64,000 nt of DNA from Chinchilla lanigera (taxonomy: Eukaryota; Chordata; Mammalia; Rodentia; Chinchillidae). Positions 23,671 through 35,906 of this stretch are shown in pieces. The notes under the pieces are model-generated. The model ran no database searches. It was not told where the DNA came from and saw only the letters and a program-made list of their open reading frames with translations. Location of the stretch: the NCBI RefSeq assembly GCF_000276665.1, contig NW_004955417.1:20189539-20253538 (forward strand), in the 5' to 3' direction. A program made the translations under genes and the position numbers. The first letter of the stretch is position 1. Every line of letters begins with the position of its first letter.

Positions 23671-24495
23671 GCTGTAACTATCAGAAACACCTTAATGGAA
23701 AAAAGCACCAGATATAGAATATCACACATGATAACGAATTAATATCACTCTATGTCATACTAATAATTATTATATTTAGATAATTACTATACCATATATT
23801 AGTTATGTACTAACAGGTCAATGCTGTTAATTATGTAAGTAATATAATTATTATTACCACTATAGAGACAATTTTGCAAGGGAAAGAGTGGAAATGACTT
23901 CCTAGGGTAGGCACATTAAGACCAAAAATAAATCAACATTCTATGTGACATCAGTGCACCAAATTCAGGAAATGAGAGAAAGTAGGAACTATATAGGCAC
24001 CTGTGTCTATTTCTTATATGTGCAGGTGACCATCAAAGTATAATTCTTTCACCTGCAGAGAGGCTTGTCAGTAGCTATCAGGGAACACATATTATCCTGT
24101 CATTGTCACAGAAAGCAGCATTTTACTACCTTGATGATATACAGCAATGCTGAAGTTAGACCACAGGAAAAACACTGACATGCAGGGTATTTGTGGAAGA
24201 GGATGTAGAAATAAATGCTTTTAATGGTTGGCTTATGTTTTCCATTTACTTGACATACCTGGACTCTTAATTTAACATAGGAAATAGATAATATTCTTCC
24301 AGGGCTATATTTGTGTTCAGTGTTGGAATTTGTTTTAATGAACAGAGTTTATGCTTAGAATAGTTTGGGCTTTATGGAAAGATCGAGCCTATAGTGTAGG
24401 TTTCCCATATACTTACCTACTTCCCCAAAAGGTTCACTTATTATGAACATCTCACATTAATGCAGTTTTTGTTAATGGACCAATACTGACAGATA
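23671..24495. other. Unassigned AT-rich sequence
   Basis: No gene or confident repeat was recognised. A TAAT/ATTA-rich block at 23750-23860 is nearly free of G and C. Confidence 0.45.
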
Positions 24496-24500
24496 TTAGC

Positions 24501-24867
24501 TGTGATGATTTGTATCTAGTTGTCCCCCAAAGTCTCATGCAGTCATGGGGGCCTTCCCAGAGCAGGCTGAATCTAGAGTGTGTGATGCTGGGATTAAGGG
24601 TGTGTGATCAACCCACTGATGTTTTGGCGCTGCCCTAATCCCAGCAGCCTAGATAGAGTATAAAAGGGGCAGAAAGACGCTGTTAAGGTTGCTTGTTGCT
24701 TTTGCTGTCTTCCCCTCCATGAACCGCTGCTCCTCTGCCATCCCACCCTGCCTTGCAGCCAGCCGTTTATGGACTGAAACCTCTAAGAGTTGTGAGCTAA
24801 ATAAACTTCTCCCCCTTTCATTTTGGGTGTTGGACATTTTGTCTCAGAAAGAAGAGTAACTGTGACA
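24501..24867 (+). mobile_element. ERVL-MaLR solo LTR with near-perfect target duplication
   Basis: Starts TGTGATGATTTGTATC and ends AGAGTAACTGTGACA. The body carries a TATA-like GTATAAAAGG at about 24658 and a poly-A signal in GCTAAATAAACTTC. The flanks are TTAGC (24496-24500) and TTAAC (24868-24872), a 5-bp duplication with one mismatch. It differs from the 8.2-kb copy over the middle third, so it is a related but distinct subfamily. Confidence 0.88.
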
Positions 24868-25222
24868 TTAACTAAAGTCATAGCTTAATGTATACTTTCT
24901 TGTGGTATAGTTTTGTGGGTTGTGCTACATAATGTAATGGATCTGCCATTTCAGTGACATATGAGACATTTTCCCTGCACTAAAATCCCCTATGATTCCA
25001 TTTATTTACCTCTGCATTACCCCTGTTCTCTTTACCATCTCTACAGTTTGCCTTAGGTAGGCTTTGTAGAATGGCTTCTTTCACTTATAAATATACTGAC
25101 TGGTAAAACTCCTCTGGATGTTTTGTGATTTAGTGACTCATTTCCTATTACTGCTGAATATTATTTCATTATACAAGTGAATAACCATTTGTTTATCTGT
25201 ACACTTATTTAGGGAGAAATTA

Positions 25223-25889
25223 CTGTAGTATCCCCTTATTTTCAACTGAAATGTTTCTAAACCCCCACGGATAACCTGAAACAAGATAATAACAAATCTT
25301 CTATAAAGTAGACCTTTTTTCTTACATGTAAATAACCATAACAAAATTTAATTTCTGAAATAAACAGGAAAGAACAGCAAGAATGATGAATAATAAAACA
25401 AAACAATCATACAATGTACCGTAATAAAAATTTTGCCAATGTATTATCTTTCTCTGTCAATATATCTTACTGTATTACAGTCACCCTTCCAGGGATGAGG
25501 TGAGAAGATATTGTGCCTATTGTGGGATAATGTAAGGAGAGTGACGTAGGTATTGTGAGGTAGCAGTAGGTTATTATGTAAGGATTAATTGAACACAACA
25601 GTTAATTAATGGTGATGCTACAGCAGTCAATCTGAGAAAGGAGATAGCTGGGTGATAAATGACTACAGGGCAGTAGCATGCACAAGGTGGGAAGGCTGAG
25701 CCAAAGGATGATCCAAGTGTTTGGTGGGGGGAGCAGTGTGACGTGAGGTTTCCACTGCTGCTCAGAAGGCTGTGTGGTTTAAGATACCTGAGTTGTTTGT
25801 TTCTGGAATTTTCCAATGTTTGGGGGCCACTGTTGACCACAGGCAGTTTAAAATGTGAACAGTAAAACCACAGATAAAGAAGGACTGCA
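25223..25889 (+). mobile_element. Tigger7/MER44-like DNA transposon, non-autonomous
   Basis: The left end CTGTAGTATCCCCTTATTTTC, after a TA, pairs with a right end whose reverse complement reads AGTCCTTCTTTATCTGTGG, the typical TCCCCCCTTATCCGCGG-like terminus of Tigger7/MER44. Near the right end, the reversed words GTGGTCAACAGTGG and GGAAAATTCCAGAAAC match the subterminal part of that family. There is no transposase ORF. The 120-codon minus-strand ORF (25574-25936) is incidental. It lies inside an old L1. Confidence 0.7.
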
Positions 25890-25996
25890 TTTTTTGTTGG
25901 CTTCCAGTTTTTGGCATTTACGAATGCAGTTGTCATTCATGTACAAGTTCTTATGTAGATGTTAATTTCTAACTCATTTGAATAAATACTTCGGAG

Positions 25997-26624
25997 TGTT
26001 AGTCTAACCAAAATTAGTGAGACAATGGTTGGGATTCCCTTAGGCAGTGAGGACAGCAGCCCCACAATGGAGTCTGGTAAGTCACTCCCTCTGGGGATCT
26101 TACAGGGACATCTGCCAGGAAGGGCCCAAGTAGCTGCCCAGACCTCCCCAGAGCTTGATGAGGTAAACCGTTGGCTCAAGGGCTCATGGGCCCAGCCTGG
26201 ACACTGCATGAACACTACATAGATTGGACGCTAAAATTATGTATGCCAGGCATGGTGGTGCAAGTCTATAATCCTAGAAATCTGGAGGCTGAGGCAGGAG
26301 GATTGTTGTAAATTCTAGACCAGCTTGAGCTCAAGGCAAGACTGAACTGCATAGCGAGACCTTGTCTCAAAAAGACAAATAAAAGTCTCCCATAAGGGAG
26401 TGATTATATTGCTTGTATAATAGCTGGAGCTCTTTTTTGAACTCCTTAAAAACTCCTACACAAACCGCCCTTCTTGATACCCTCCTTAGAACCCCCTCCC
26501 AGCTAGTGGGAGTTTTAGTTCTTTGCCTTTATATCTTTTAAATAAATCAGCTTGCATCCTACCTCCTGTGTTCTTGATTACAGTCTTTGTCACTGTGGAA
26601 AACTTCCCTGGTATTCTAGTAACA
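25997..26624 (+). mobile_element. ERV solo LTR carrying a B1, inside an L1
   Basis: TGTTAGTCTAACC at the left and TTCTAGTAACA at the right give TG...CA ends with a short inverted repeat. The poly-A signal AATAAA in TTTAAATAAATCAGC is followed by an R/U5-like tail. The L1 words on either side join up when this segment is removed, and the edges GGAG / GCAG look like a 4-bp duplication with one change. The B1 at 26242-26388 sits in its middle. The small ORFs 25937-26222 and 26486-26749 are incidental. Confidence 0.65.
26242..26388 (+). repeat. B1 SINE, sense, inside an ERV LTR
   Basis: Sense B1: GCCAGGCATGGTGGTGCAAG, AGGCTGAGGCAGGAGGATTG, then AGCTTGAGCTCAAGGC and GAGACCTTGTCTCAAAAAG with a short A-rich tail. 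It shows the B1 internal duplication. No clear target duplication was found. Confidence 0.9.
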
Positions 26625-26850
26625 GCAGGCTTTATGATGCTGCTGTGGTTAACTTTATAAGACATTGCCAGACTGTTTACAAAGAGACTGTACCATTTTG
26701 TCATCCCCACAAATGAATACGTGAGAGTTCCTGGTGCTCCATATTCCAATCATCATTCCAAACTGTTATAGTCAGTTGTTTCTTTCCAGAGGTGCATAGT
26801 GGTAGTTCATTGTTTTAATGTGCTATTTCTTTTTTAAACGTGTATTTGCT

Positions 26851-26964
26851 TTTTTGTTTGTTTGTTTGTTTGTTTGTTTGTTTTTCCTCCGGTACCGGGA
26901 ACCGAACTCACGACGTTGCGCATGCCAGACGGGCGCTTTTGCCGCTGAGCTAAATCCCCAGGCC
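26851..26964 (-). repeat. ID SINE, antisense, with (GTTT)n tail
   Basis: A (GTTT)n tail of about 7 units precedes CCGGTACCGGGAACCGAACTC, TTGCGCATGCCAGACGGGC and GCTGAGCTAAATCCCCAGG. Body identity to the copy at 2452-2565 is high. The flanks TGCTTTTTTG / AGCTTTGTTTTTTG suggest an imperfect target duplication inside the old L1. Confidence 0.9.
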
Positions 26965-27290
26965 AGCTTTGTTTTTTGATGTGACTCCATTTATTGATTC
27001 TTGTTATCTTTTCACGTGCTCATTTGCTATCCATGTATCATCTTTGGAGAGTAGGCATTCATTTATTTTGTGCATTTTTAAAATGCATTTTGCCTGCTTT
27101 TAGTCTTTAAAAATTCTTTGTGTATGTTACCTAGAAGCTTTTCACCCAGTGTGGTATTTGCACATACTTCTTCTCACCTCAGCTGATTACTTTTCATTGC
27201 TTGAATAGTGTCCATTGGACACCAGTTTTTACCTCTAATAGTATTCAGTTTATCATTTTTTCCTTCATAGATCCACCTTCAGTGCTTTAT

Positions 27291-28850
27291 TATTTTTACT
27301 TTGCACACTTTAAATTTTTACTGAACGTTTTCTTTATAGTTCACAAATAATTATATAGTTGTTCTAGATGCTGTGATGTTTTCAAACACGTATATGTTTT
27401 GGAATGATTAAATAAATGAATTAACACATCCATCACCTCAGATATCATTTTCTTGGAGTGAGAACATTTAAAATCTACTCTTAGCAATTTTGAATTATAC
27501 AATGAATTATTACCAATTACAGTTGCCATGCTTTGCAGTACACCTCAAACTGTGCTTCTCCCAATGTCAGTTTCATAGTGTGTGATTATCGCTGCATTTT
27601 ACACCTTTCTCCTTCCTACTGTCCTCCAGTACTCAGCATTCTACTTTTGACCTCCGTAAGTCTGAATTTTAAAAATTTCACATATAACATGAGGTTATGT
27701 GGTTTTTGACTTTCTGTGCCTGGCTTTTATCATTATCATAAGATCTTCTCAGTTCGTCCATGTTACGAAAGATGACGGAATTTGCTTGTTTAAAACCTGA
27801 ATGATATTTATGTGTATATTCATATTCATATATATCACATATTCTGTATTTATATAACTCTTCCAAATCTGTTCATGCATTGATGAACCATGAGGCTGAC
27901 TTCATATCTTGACTATAGTGAGTAGTGCTTCAGTAATCATGACAGTGCAGGTATTTGTTTGACATATTCATTTCACCTGATTCTTTGTTTTCTTCTAAAA
28001 GTTTTGTAATTTTACAGTTTGCATGTACATATACAGTACGCTTGTGGTTAATTTTTGTAAAAAGTGTAACATCTATATCTAGATTCTGTTTTATTGTTGG
28101 TGGTGTTCTTTCTGCATATGGATATCAAATTGTTCCATAACCATTTTCTCGGAAAACTGTCCTTTCCTCTTCGAATTGCCTTTGCTCCTTTTCGTTTCTT
28201 TCTTTTCTTTTCTTTTCTTTTCTTTTCTTTTCTTTTCTTTTCTTTTCTTTTCTTTTCTTTTCTTTTCTTTTCTTTTTGGTACCTGGAATCAAACTCAGGA
28301 CATTCCACTTAGCAGGCAGGAGCTGGCTGTGCCACTGAGCTATATCCCTGGCTCCACCTTGCTCCCTTGGCTCCTTGATCAAAGATCAACTGACCATATT
28401 TTGTAAGTATATCTCAGAAGTCTTTATTGACTTTTGTTAATTTATTTGCCTCTTAAATCAACCAAAGTATGTCATTTTTAGGACTACAGTTTTCCAGTAA
28501 GTTTTGAAATTTTTTAATGCTGCTCTCCTAAATTTGCTGTTCTGCCCCAGTGATATAATTACTTTTTTCAGACTTTTGCCTTTCCATATAATGATTAAAA
28601 TCAGTTCATTATTATTAAAATAACTTGCTAAGATTTTGCTGAGGTTGTCCAAAATTTATAATGTATGCAAGAATTTACACATAGTGGTGTTGAATTTACC
28701 TATCCATGTGCATGGAATATCTGTTTTCTTATTTATAACTTCTTTGATTTTTTATCATAGTTTTTACTCCTGTTTATACTATACATACTGTATGTTTTTA
28801 GGCTAAATTAATTCATATTTAAGGTTCGTATTAAATTAGTTTTATAAGGG
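27291..28850 (-). mobile_element. Second old L1 LINE, antisense, split by an ID element
   Basis: The order is that of a reversed L1: 3' UTR words (ACACATCCATCACCTCAGATA, TGGAGTGAGAACATTTAAAATC), then 3' ORF2 words up to about 28190, then after the ID element AAGATCAACTGACCATATTTTG, and ending with reverse-transcriptase-region words such as CCATGTGCATGGAATATCTG near 28710-28730. It lies directly behind the first antisense L1, so the two are arranged in tandem. Both are old and full of stops. Confidence 0.75.
28191..28355 (-). repeat. ID SINE, antisense, tail expanded to (CTTTT)n
   Basis: The body GGTACCTGGAATCAAACTC, TTAGCAGGCAGGAGC and CACTGAGCTATATCCCTGGC is a diverged antisense ID. Its tail has become a pure (CTTTT)n array (28193-28276). 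The target duplication is CCTTTGCTCCTTT (from about 28178) against CCTTGCTCCCTT (from about 28357). The ORFs across the array on both strands (repeated FLFFSF or KEKKRK) are translations of the microsatellite and not proteins. Confidence 0.9.
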
Positions 28851-30498
28851 TCAGAGATCATACACAGTATTATACTTTATTAATTTAAATAATGTCAAGT
28901 ATATGGTACAGGTAAAGGAAAGACACAAATGAAAGTTGGGGAAGTAACATTAATATACATCCACAGATGCCTCGTTTATTAATTTCAGCGTCATCTGGGT
29001 CCATAGTTGAGTTCCATGTTTCTGGATGGTGGGTTCAGAGGGTACTCTATCATTTAACCTATGGAAATGATTCAGGCCATGGAAGAGCACGTTTGATACT
29101 CCTATAATTATAAAAATTTTATGTTACTTTTGAGGGCTTCTTGCCCTATCAACTATAAGTTCCATGTTTATTGACCATAGAAACTTAAACACCATGTTTT
29201 TCATCCTGAAGATGATTTTTTTTACTTTCTAAAGAAATTAGCATCAAGAAGATATTTGGTCCTATTTCTTTTCCTTTTCCTTTTATTCTTCAGGATAGGG
29301 TTTAGATTGACTAAGTCAACAAATTAGCTGTTATATCTTTCTTTCATTAGGATGAATATGTGTGAGAGGAAGTATAGGAACTGAAAGTATGAGAAAGAAT
29401 GGTAATAAGCATGAAAATTACTCCATTTTATAAAGTTGAATATTTTGCATATTATTTTCCCAGAGGAGATTCTGCATTTTCTATACTTACACATTAATAT
29501 TTTGGACTATCTTTTTAATAATCCAAAAGCTCCTTTCCACTTTTATGTAACATTATGAGGTCATGTATAATGAATAAATTATGAAATAGAGAACATTTTT
29601 CCTCCCACTTTCTGAAAGCTATGTAAGTCAGGCACTTTCCAGTTGTCTCAATCTAACATTGATCACTTTTCATTATTTCATGTGTGAAATGGATTTTACA
29701 ATTCTTTTCTTTTGTGTTTCAATGATTTAAGGTGATATTTAATGCTTAGAAAGGGGCTGGATATGTGTTAAGTATGATTATTACTATAATTATTATCCAG
29801 ACTAAGATTATCATTATCCGGTTGGAAAAATAAAATATATTTGTGCTCTCTTTACCTCAAACTGAATAATGGTAGAACCAATTTAACTTTTACAAAGTTA
29901 TTCACCAAAAGTTATTCTCCCAAAACTGATTCCTTCTTTAAAAAATAAAAGGTCAGTCAATACCAAATGAGGCCAGTGCAGTAAACTAGAACTGGCAGAT
30001 CAGAGAGGAATATACTGAGTAGAGGATCCCTAGTAACTACATTTTGGTATTATAATAGTGATTTTCTGTTTCTATAATACTAGCTTCTCTAAATAATAGA
30101 AGTAAATAATTATTTTGATCAGGTAAAAATAAGAATGTGAATATCTTTGCCTATCTTAAGGATCAGGTTGAATGAACTCTTAAGGAATAGAAAACTCAAT
30201 AGAAGAATTTGATCTGTGATACGAAAATAGTCATTAATTAGAGAGATACTTACACATTCTGTCATAGAGGTTAAAGGTTAGAATACCTGAGCCTTCCATT
30301 TCTTTTTATGGCCTGCATCAATAACAAACCTTTATGGCTTACTGTACACTTTAATGTATCTCAGATGCATGTTAGAAAAATCTGGAGAGATGTATAAAAT
30401 GTCTTTTCTAGGTCCTAAATAAAACTTATTTAAACCATAATCTCTGAGAATGGAAACTAGGATTTAGGGTTTTCAAATTTTTAAATGCAACCTATGCT
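28851..30498. other. Unassigned AT-rich sequence
   Basis: No gene or confident repeat was recognised. There is no ORF of note in this 1.6 kb. Confidence 0.5.
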
Positions 30499-30515
30499 TC
30501 AGCAGCCAAGTTTAA

Positions 30516-30625
30516 TTTTTATTTACTTTTTATTTATTTATTTATTTTTTTGGTACCAAGAATCGAACTCACGACCTCGCTCTTGCCAGGCAGGCGCTGT
30601 GCTGCTGAGCTAAATCCCCAGCCCC
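30516..30625 (-). repeat. ID SINE, antisense, with (ATTT)n tail
   Basis: A (TATTTA)n-type tail leads into GGTACCAAGAATCGAACTC, GCTCTTGCCAGGCAGGCGC and TGAGCTAAATCCCCAGCCCC. Target duplications AGCAGCCAAGTTTAA (30501-30515) and AGCAACCAAATTTAA (30627-30641) differ at two positions. Confidence 0.93.
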
Positions 30626-30641
30626 AAGCAACCAAATTTAA

Positions 30642-31835
30642 ACTAATGATCCAGTGGCAAGTTACCTGGCAAAAAACACTAGCAGTTATGAAAATAACCA
30701 GTTTTATTACATTATTATTAAAGAAAAGTGGGAGTTTCACAATAGAAATTTAATATTTGACTGAAAATCAAGTAAATGTAGTTTGGTGTCTAGGACTTCT
30801 AAAATAACTCTTTATATTCTTACTTCAAAGAGTATCTCTATCTTATGAATTAGACTGGAGCTATGTAGTTATTGCCAGAGAAAAGTTTCAACAAATTTGT
30901 CATTTTCCAGCATTCTTTTTCCCCCAATTCTTCAAACTACCTAGGTTGTTAGGCCACACTAGCAAAAATGCAAGTGTACTTTCCAGAGGAAATACCCTTA
31001 AATTCAGGCCTACGATGCCCAGGAACTCTGAATTAGTTTACATTGGTAGCGCCCATGAAATTTCACTAAGAATCTGTTTTGGAAGGATAGTCCCATAACA
31101 TTTTTTTCACTATGCAGTAATCACAAGCCTTCATAGGAGATGAAGTCATGAATATGATACTTCTATGACAGTAAAAATACAGAGTCAACTAAAAAGGAAA
31201 ACAAGTAAATCATTAGTAAGGTTTAAATTATGTTTGAAAAAAATCTGAGAAATGATAGGATAAAAGGAAATTTATCTTAAAAGTTGAACTGTCCTTGAAG
31301 GTACTTTTATGAAAGCAAATCATTTTTGTCATTTGAATTACAAATGAAGTTTTGACAAAATTGGACTGATGGAGGCAATTATTATGATAGTCTCAAGGCT
31401 GATAAAAATGCTTAATTTCACACTAGCGGGGCAAAGTACCAGCTGGTAAGTGCAACATAAATTAGAATTTTGCACCTACATTTAAATATGTATAGATTGA
31501 AATGTGAGAAGATATGTTCTTATCTCTCTTGAGTCCTATTATTTTTGTATTACTCACAGATGTCTTCAAGAACTTTAAAATATTTGAAAATCATTAAGAA
31601 ACTAGTTTTTAGAAATCCAGTATGTTATAATATATACAACAACACAGTAAGACATTAATATTCACAAGACTAATATTAATGTAATTGCGCATGGAAGCAA
31701 TCCAATAAATTGAAGTTTAGTATATTGAAAACCTGTGCCATTTCATGATGAATATTTGATCCTGAAGAAATAGTGCCCTAATTATACTTTTTAAAAATTC
31801 ATTTCAAATTTTACCTTTTTTCAAAATCCAAAGTC
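30642..31835. other. Unassigned AT-rich sequence
   Basis: No gene or confident repeat was recognised; no ORF of note. Confidence 0.5.
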
Positions 31836-31982
31836 TTAGTCAGGTATACTAGCACATACCAGTAATCCCAACACTCAGGAGGCTGAGGCAAGAGGATCAC
31901 TGCGAGTTCCAGGCCAGCCTGTGCTACACAGTGAGTCCAAATCCAACCTGAATACATAACGAGACCCTGTCTCAAAAAATAT
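31836..31982 (+). repeat. B1 SINE, sense
   Basis: TAGCACATACCAGTAATCCC, GGAGGCTGAGGCAAGAGG, then GCGAGTTCCAGGCCAGCC and GAGACCCTGTCTCAAAAAA. The internal duplication is present (two GCCAGCCTG / CCAACCTG blocks). The two minus-strand ORFs here are incidental. Confidence 0.9.
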
Positions 31983-32711
31983 GTAGTGTTCAAACATGAC
32001 TATTGTTTGTTTCAAACAGTTAAATTTTTGCTTTAAAAAGCATGAAAATACAAATATAGCCAAAATAACATTTAAAAAAGAGTTACCATAGAAGAAGGTG
32101 GTTGTATAATTCCTATAAGCAGATACTATGTTGTTTCACAAAAGCCATATTTTTAAACATATTATAAAAGTTTGGAAGATAAAAGAAAGAAAAATCGACA
32201 CATTATCTTACTGAAAAGGGGTATTTTTTAAAGGAAAGGTATTAAAAATTTACAGAAGTGAACACAGGTTGGAAATGCAGGCCAACACCCACCAGCAGCA
32301 CATGGAAAAGGAAGTCAAGTGGTGATAAAGTTCTTCAGAACATCTGGTAATAATGTCCTCATCAGGCTTTGCAACTATTTTTAAGCCCACACTTTGAATT
32401 CAAGGCAGAGGTTTCTGTCCCTGACATATCATGCACCTGCCCCTTGATTTCACAATGGAGAAAAGAATCCTCTAAACAGAAAATTAAAGCCAAATTTTAC
32501 ATGAATGCTACACATTCACGAAAAGGCATGTATTTTCTATGGAAAGCAGAATAAAATTTGCCTATACCCAAAACTGTCAATAAGAAAACTTTCCTCAATG
32601 CCAGGCTTAGCACAGGTGTAGTTCCAGCCTTCCTCATGTATGTAATTATTTCTAGATTTTCCTTGGAAAGGAAATCAGCTTTACAGAAAAATTTTCTTAG
32701 GCCATGAAGAA
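31983..32711. other. Unassigned sequence
   Basis: No gene or confident repeat was recognised. A 61-codon plus-strand ORF (32369-32554) has no distinguishing features. Confidence 0.45.
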
Positions 32712-32727
32712 AAGAATGGTCTTTCTT

Positions 32728-32818
32728 TTTTTTTTTTTTTTCTCGGTACCGGAAATCGAACTTGCGACCTTGCCCTTGCCAGGCAGGCACTGTGTTGCTG
32801 AGCTAAATCCCCAGCCCC
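32728..32818 (-). repeat. ID SINE, antisense
   Basis: A T tract is followed by CGGTACCGGAAATCGAACTTG, CTTGCCAGGCAGGCACTG and TGAGCTAAATCCCCAGCCCC. Target duplications AAGAATGGTCTTTCTT (from 32712) and AAGAATGGTCCTTCTT (from 32819) differ at one base. Confidence 0.93.
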
Positions 32819-32834
32819 AAGAATGGTCCTTCTT

Positions 32835-35649
32835 ACTATGGAGGTCTGACCTGTCACAGTTGTGTGAGTAGAATGGCCATAGACTCATTCAAGTGAGCGT
32901 TCCTGGAATGGAAACCTGAGTGAAATAAGGGTTGCATTTTCACGGAACTCTTGATCAAGCAGGATTATAAGCACCCACTGAACTAAGAATCCAATTATCC
33001 CAGATTCTAAACACATGCTCATTTTCAGTTGAAATATTGAGAGCACATTTGATTTCCAATTTCCATTATAATGTGTCAGGTAGAACATTTGTATTTCTGT
33101 AACCCATAAACGCTCTAGAGAGGCCTTGTGAGGATACTACAAAGTGGGAATTTGGACCAATTTACTCTGCAAATATTTTATTTGGTTCCATATGATGCCT
33201 AATCCCTATCCTCTTTGACTTTGAAAGTTCTTTCAAAATTGATAACATTTTGGGCCAATTAGTAATTAAAAGGAACAAGAAACAACCATTCTTTATTGCA
33301 TGGCATATAATATGACAGAGCCTTTGTAATAGAAATAATGTTAGCTATTATTTGCTATATATAAATATTATGCTAGACATTTGCATTAAATATAATGTTT
33401 ATCTTAGCTGTGTTAGCAACATTTGCTTGCCTTCCCCAGAGCCACCCTTCCCTTTTTTATTTGCCAACAAATCTCCAAAGGATTTTCTTAGGAAAGCACC
33501 CAGCCCAGAGGCTTGAATTGTGTTCAGTTTTAATTCTTTAATGGCATTCCAATTCTTTCTTGTGATGGTTCCAGGGAAAAATACAGGACATGGTCCTGGC
33601 CAAAGCGACCTAGAGAATAGCTGTGCTAAGGCTTCTGGCCTTGACAAAGAGAGTGGATTAGGAACTCTGCCTTTCACCGTGGAGTGCTGAGATAGTGCTC
33701 CATAATGAGACTAAGAGACGCCAGGGGATACACAGAATTGTCTGCTCCTAGCCTTCTTGAACTAGGAAGCAAATATTGGAGTAAGTTGTATGTGCTATTA
33801 CCTGAAATCACAACTATTTCTAACAGATACACTAGCAATATACAACTTTTTTTCCAGTTAACAATGAGAAATGTGGTATGGTTTATCTTAAATTACATGG
33901 GGAAAATGTTTCTTTGATGAAGATTCAAATATTAGTTTAGTGTTAATTTTTTATTAAATAATAGTTAAAGTGGATTAAAATTATATTAGAGATACTGCAT
34001 CAAAAATGGAACCAATGCCAAAACCAACTGATCTAATTCCTGCTGCATTGGTTGCTGCAAGTTGAAGTAAAGAGGCATTGAGTCACTATTTTCAAGCACT
34101 GCCAGATTGTGGGATGCTATTTATTGCAAATAAAATATTAAAAAATCATAGCTTTACAAGTCAAATTATGTATCTATAATTTTCATTTTAAAATTCATTT
34201 TGACTTACTACATGCATCCCTGTGCTTGTTATGTCTCAAAATTAAGTCAAAGAAACAAATGTAGTCATGTTTCCTAAATCCAGTGTGTGAAAGCTCACCA
34301 AAGGTAGCACACATTCATGACAAAAATTGAAGCAGTACTAATAACACTATTTGACAAATGTGCCTGTCTTTCCCCACTCTCCAAAAACTTTTGGCCAAAC
34401 TCTTAGATACCCAAAATTTTAGTAAGGTATTTTTTCTCTAGCAAGTGATATGTCACAGATAAGGCAGTATATTATATGGATAACCCCATGCACCAGGAGC
34501 TATGGCTGCCAGAAACTTAATCCTAGTTGTGCAACTTCCTGGAAGTTTTATACCTAATGTTCTTAGAGTGACTGATATATAGTAAATGTTGCACACATGA
34601 AGCTCTCATGATTTGATGTCTGCAGTTTATTAAGAGCCATGTGAGTATTTTTGGACTATATTGCTATATATTAAAGTATCTTAATATCAAGTTTTGGAGT
34701 AGGATATACTTTGGAAAACAGCATTCTAGATTTTTTTAATTAGTAGATTATATTAGCTTCTGTAAGTTTGCTGAAATGTCAATGAGATTTGATTAATTGA
34801 GCTTCTCACCTTTTCCCTTATTGAAAATTTAACAATATTATATTATTCTAGGTTATAGTAGGTTTGCCAACTATTGGCATAATCTTTCCACTGAGAAGTT
34901 GTGTTATCGAATGCATGGAATATAGATTAATCTTGTTATGTATTACGTGACTGCGTGGTATTGAGGTGGTCTACAGTTGTATCTAATTCTGATGCAATGC
35001 AGTGATACAGACTTATTATGAAAGTTTATTTTTTTCTTTTTCTCTTTCCATAGGGAGTAGTAAATATGCAGCTCTTTTAATCAGGACAGGCTAAGGGAGA
35101 CTTTTTAGGGTGAATACCACATAGGAATAGATGCTCTAACCTGTCACCTAAGAAATAATTAACATCTACGCAGCACTGGACAGAGAAGGCAATGTACCTT
35201 CATTAGTCCCCTCAATTCACATACAAAGTTTGGGTCCTGAGAGACAAATGATAATTCCTAACAGGAAATATTCATGCCATTATATCATAGTTTATCGCCC
35301 TAAGGCAAGGCTTCAGCCAAGTTCAATTTGCTTAACTATATCAACCAGAATAAATCTGAAATACCTGGCTGCTTAAGGACATTACCTTAATTAACAATGT
35401 CCCATTCTTTTTCAAATAGATTGTGCTAGCTTATTAGAAAAACAGATCTGTAAAACAAGAAGGCCCATAATATATGTACTTTACTTGTACTCATACTTTT
35501 GTGCTAGTTTTCCAGGAGCTTTGTTTAGGAAATAGCACTAATGAAGTATTAATTTTTAGTGTGTGTACAAGGAAAATGTTTTGTTATAGGAATCTTCTAT
35601 CAAGTTCTTATTGATACCTTTTCAGTATTATTCTTTCACTGGATACAGT
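32835..35649. other. Unassigned AT-rich sequence
   Basis: About 2.8 kb without a recognised gene. A weak antisense MIR-like stretch may lie at 33325-33410 (AATAATGTTAGCTATTATTTG). A 92-codon minus-strand ORF (33399-33677) and a 70-codon plus-strand ORF (33705-33917) lack recognisable features. Confidence 0.45.
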
Positions 35650-35664
35650 TTGTTGACTGCCTTT

Positions 35665-35771
35665 TTTTTGTTTCGTTTTTTTTTTTTTGTTTTTTTCTGG
35701 TACCAGGAATCAAACTCACGACCTTGCACTTGCCAGGTGGGCGCTGGGCCGCTGAGCTAAATCCCCAGCCC
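35665..35771 (-). repeat. ID SINE, antisense, with 15-bp target duplication
   Basis: An interrupted T tract precedes GGTACCAGGAATCAAACTC, CTTGCCAGGTGGGCGCTGG and TGAGCTAAATCCCCAGCCC. Perfect duplications TTGTTGACTGCCTTT flank it (35650-35664 and 35772-35786). A 103-codon plus-strand ORF runs through it and is incidental. Confidence 0.94.
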
Positions 35772-35906
35772 TTGTTGACTGCCTTTGCAATTCCTTGTTT
35801 TGAGATGCTTGAGCCTCCCAAAGTCTGTGACTCCAGCTGTGTCTGGCTATTTGGAGTTCTTGTTCAATAAGAGGTACCAGTAAAGAGTGAAATCAAAGTA
35901 ATCATC

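Larger units (their letters stand above)
24990..27290 (-). mobile_element. Old L1 LINE, antisense, split by three insertions
   Basis: Reversed L1 3' end and ORF2 words appear in three or more pieces: ACTGCTGAATATTATTTCATT (24990-25220), ATTCATGTACAAGTTCTTATG (25890-25996), and TTGCCAGACTGTTTACAAAG with GACTGTACCATTTTGTCATCC (26625-26850), continuing past the ID element to about 27290. A Tigger-type transposon, an ERV solo LTR with a B1 inside, and an ID element interrupt it. The order across the breaks is collinear, which supports one original L1. Confidence 0.75.

Noticed and set aside
28048..28406. Four ORFs of 72-86 codons with repeated KEKKRK or FLFFSF units
   Set aside because: They are translations of the (CTTTT)n microsatellite and the antisense ID element, not proteins.
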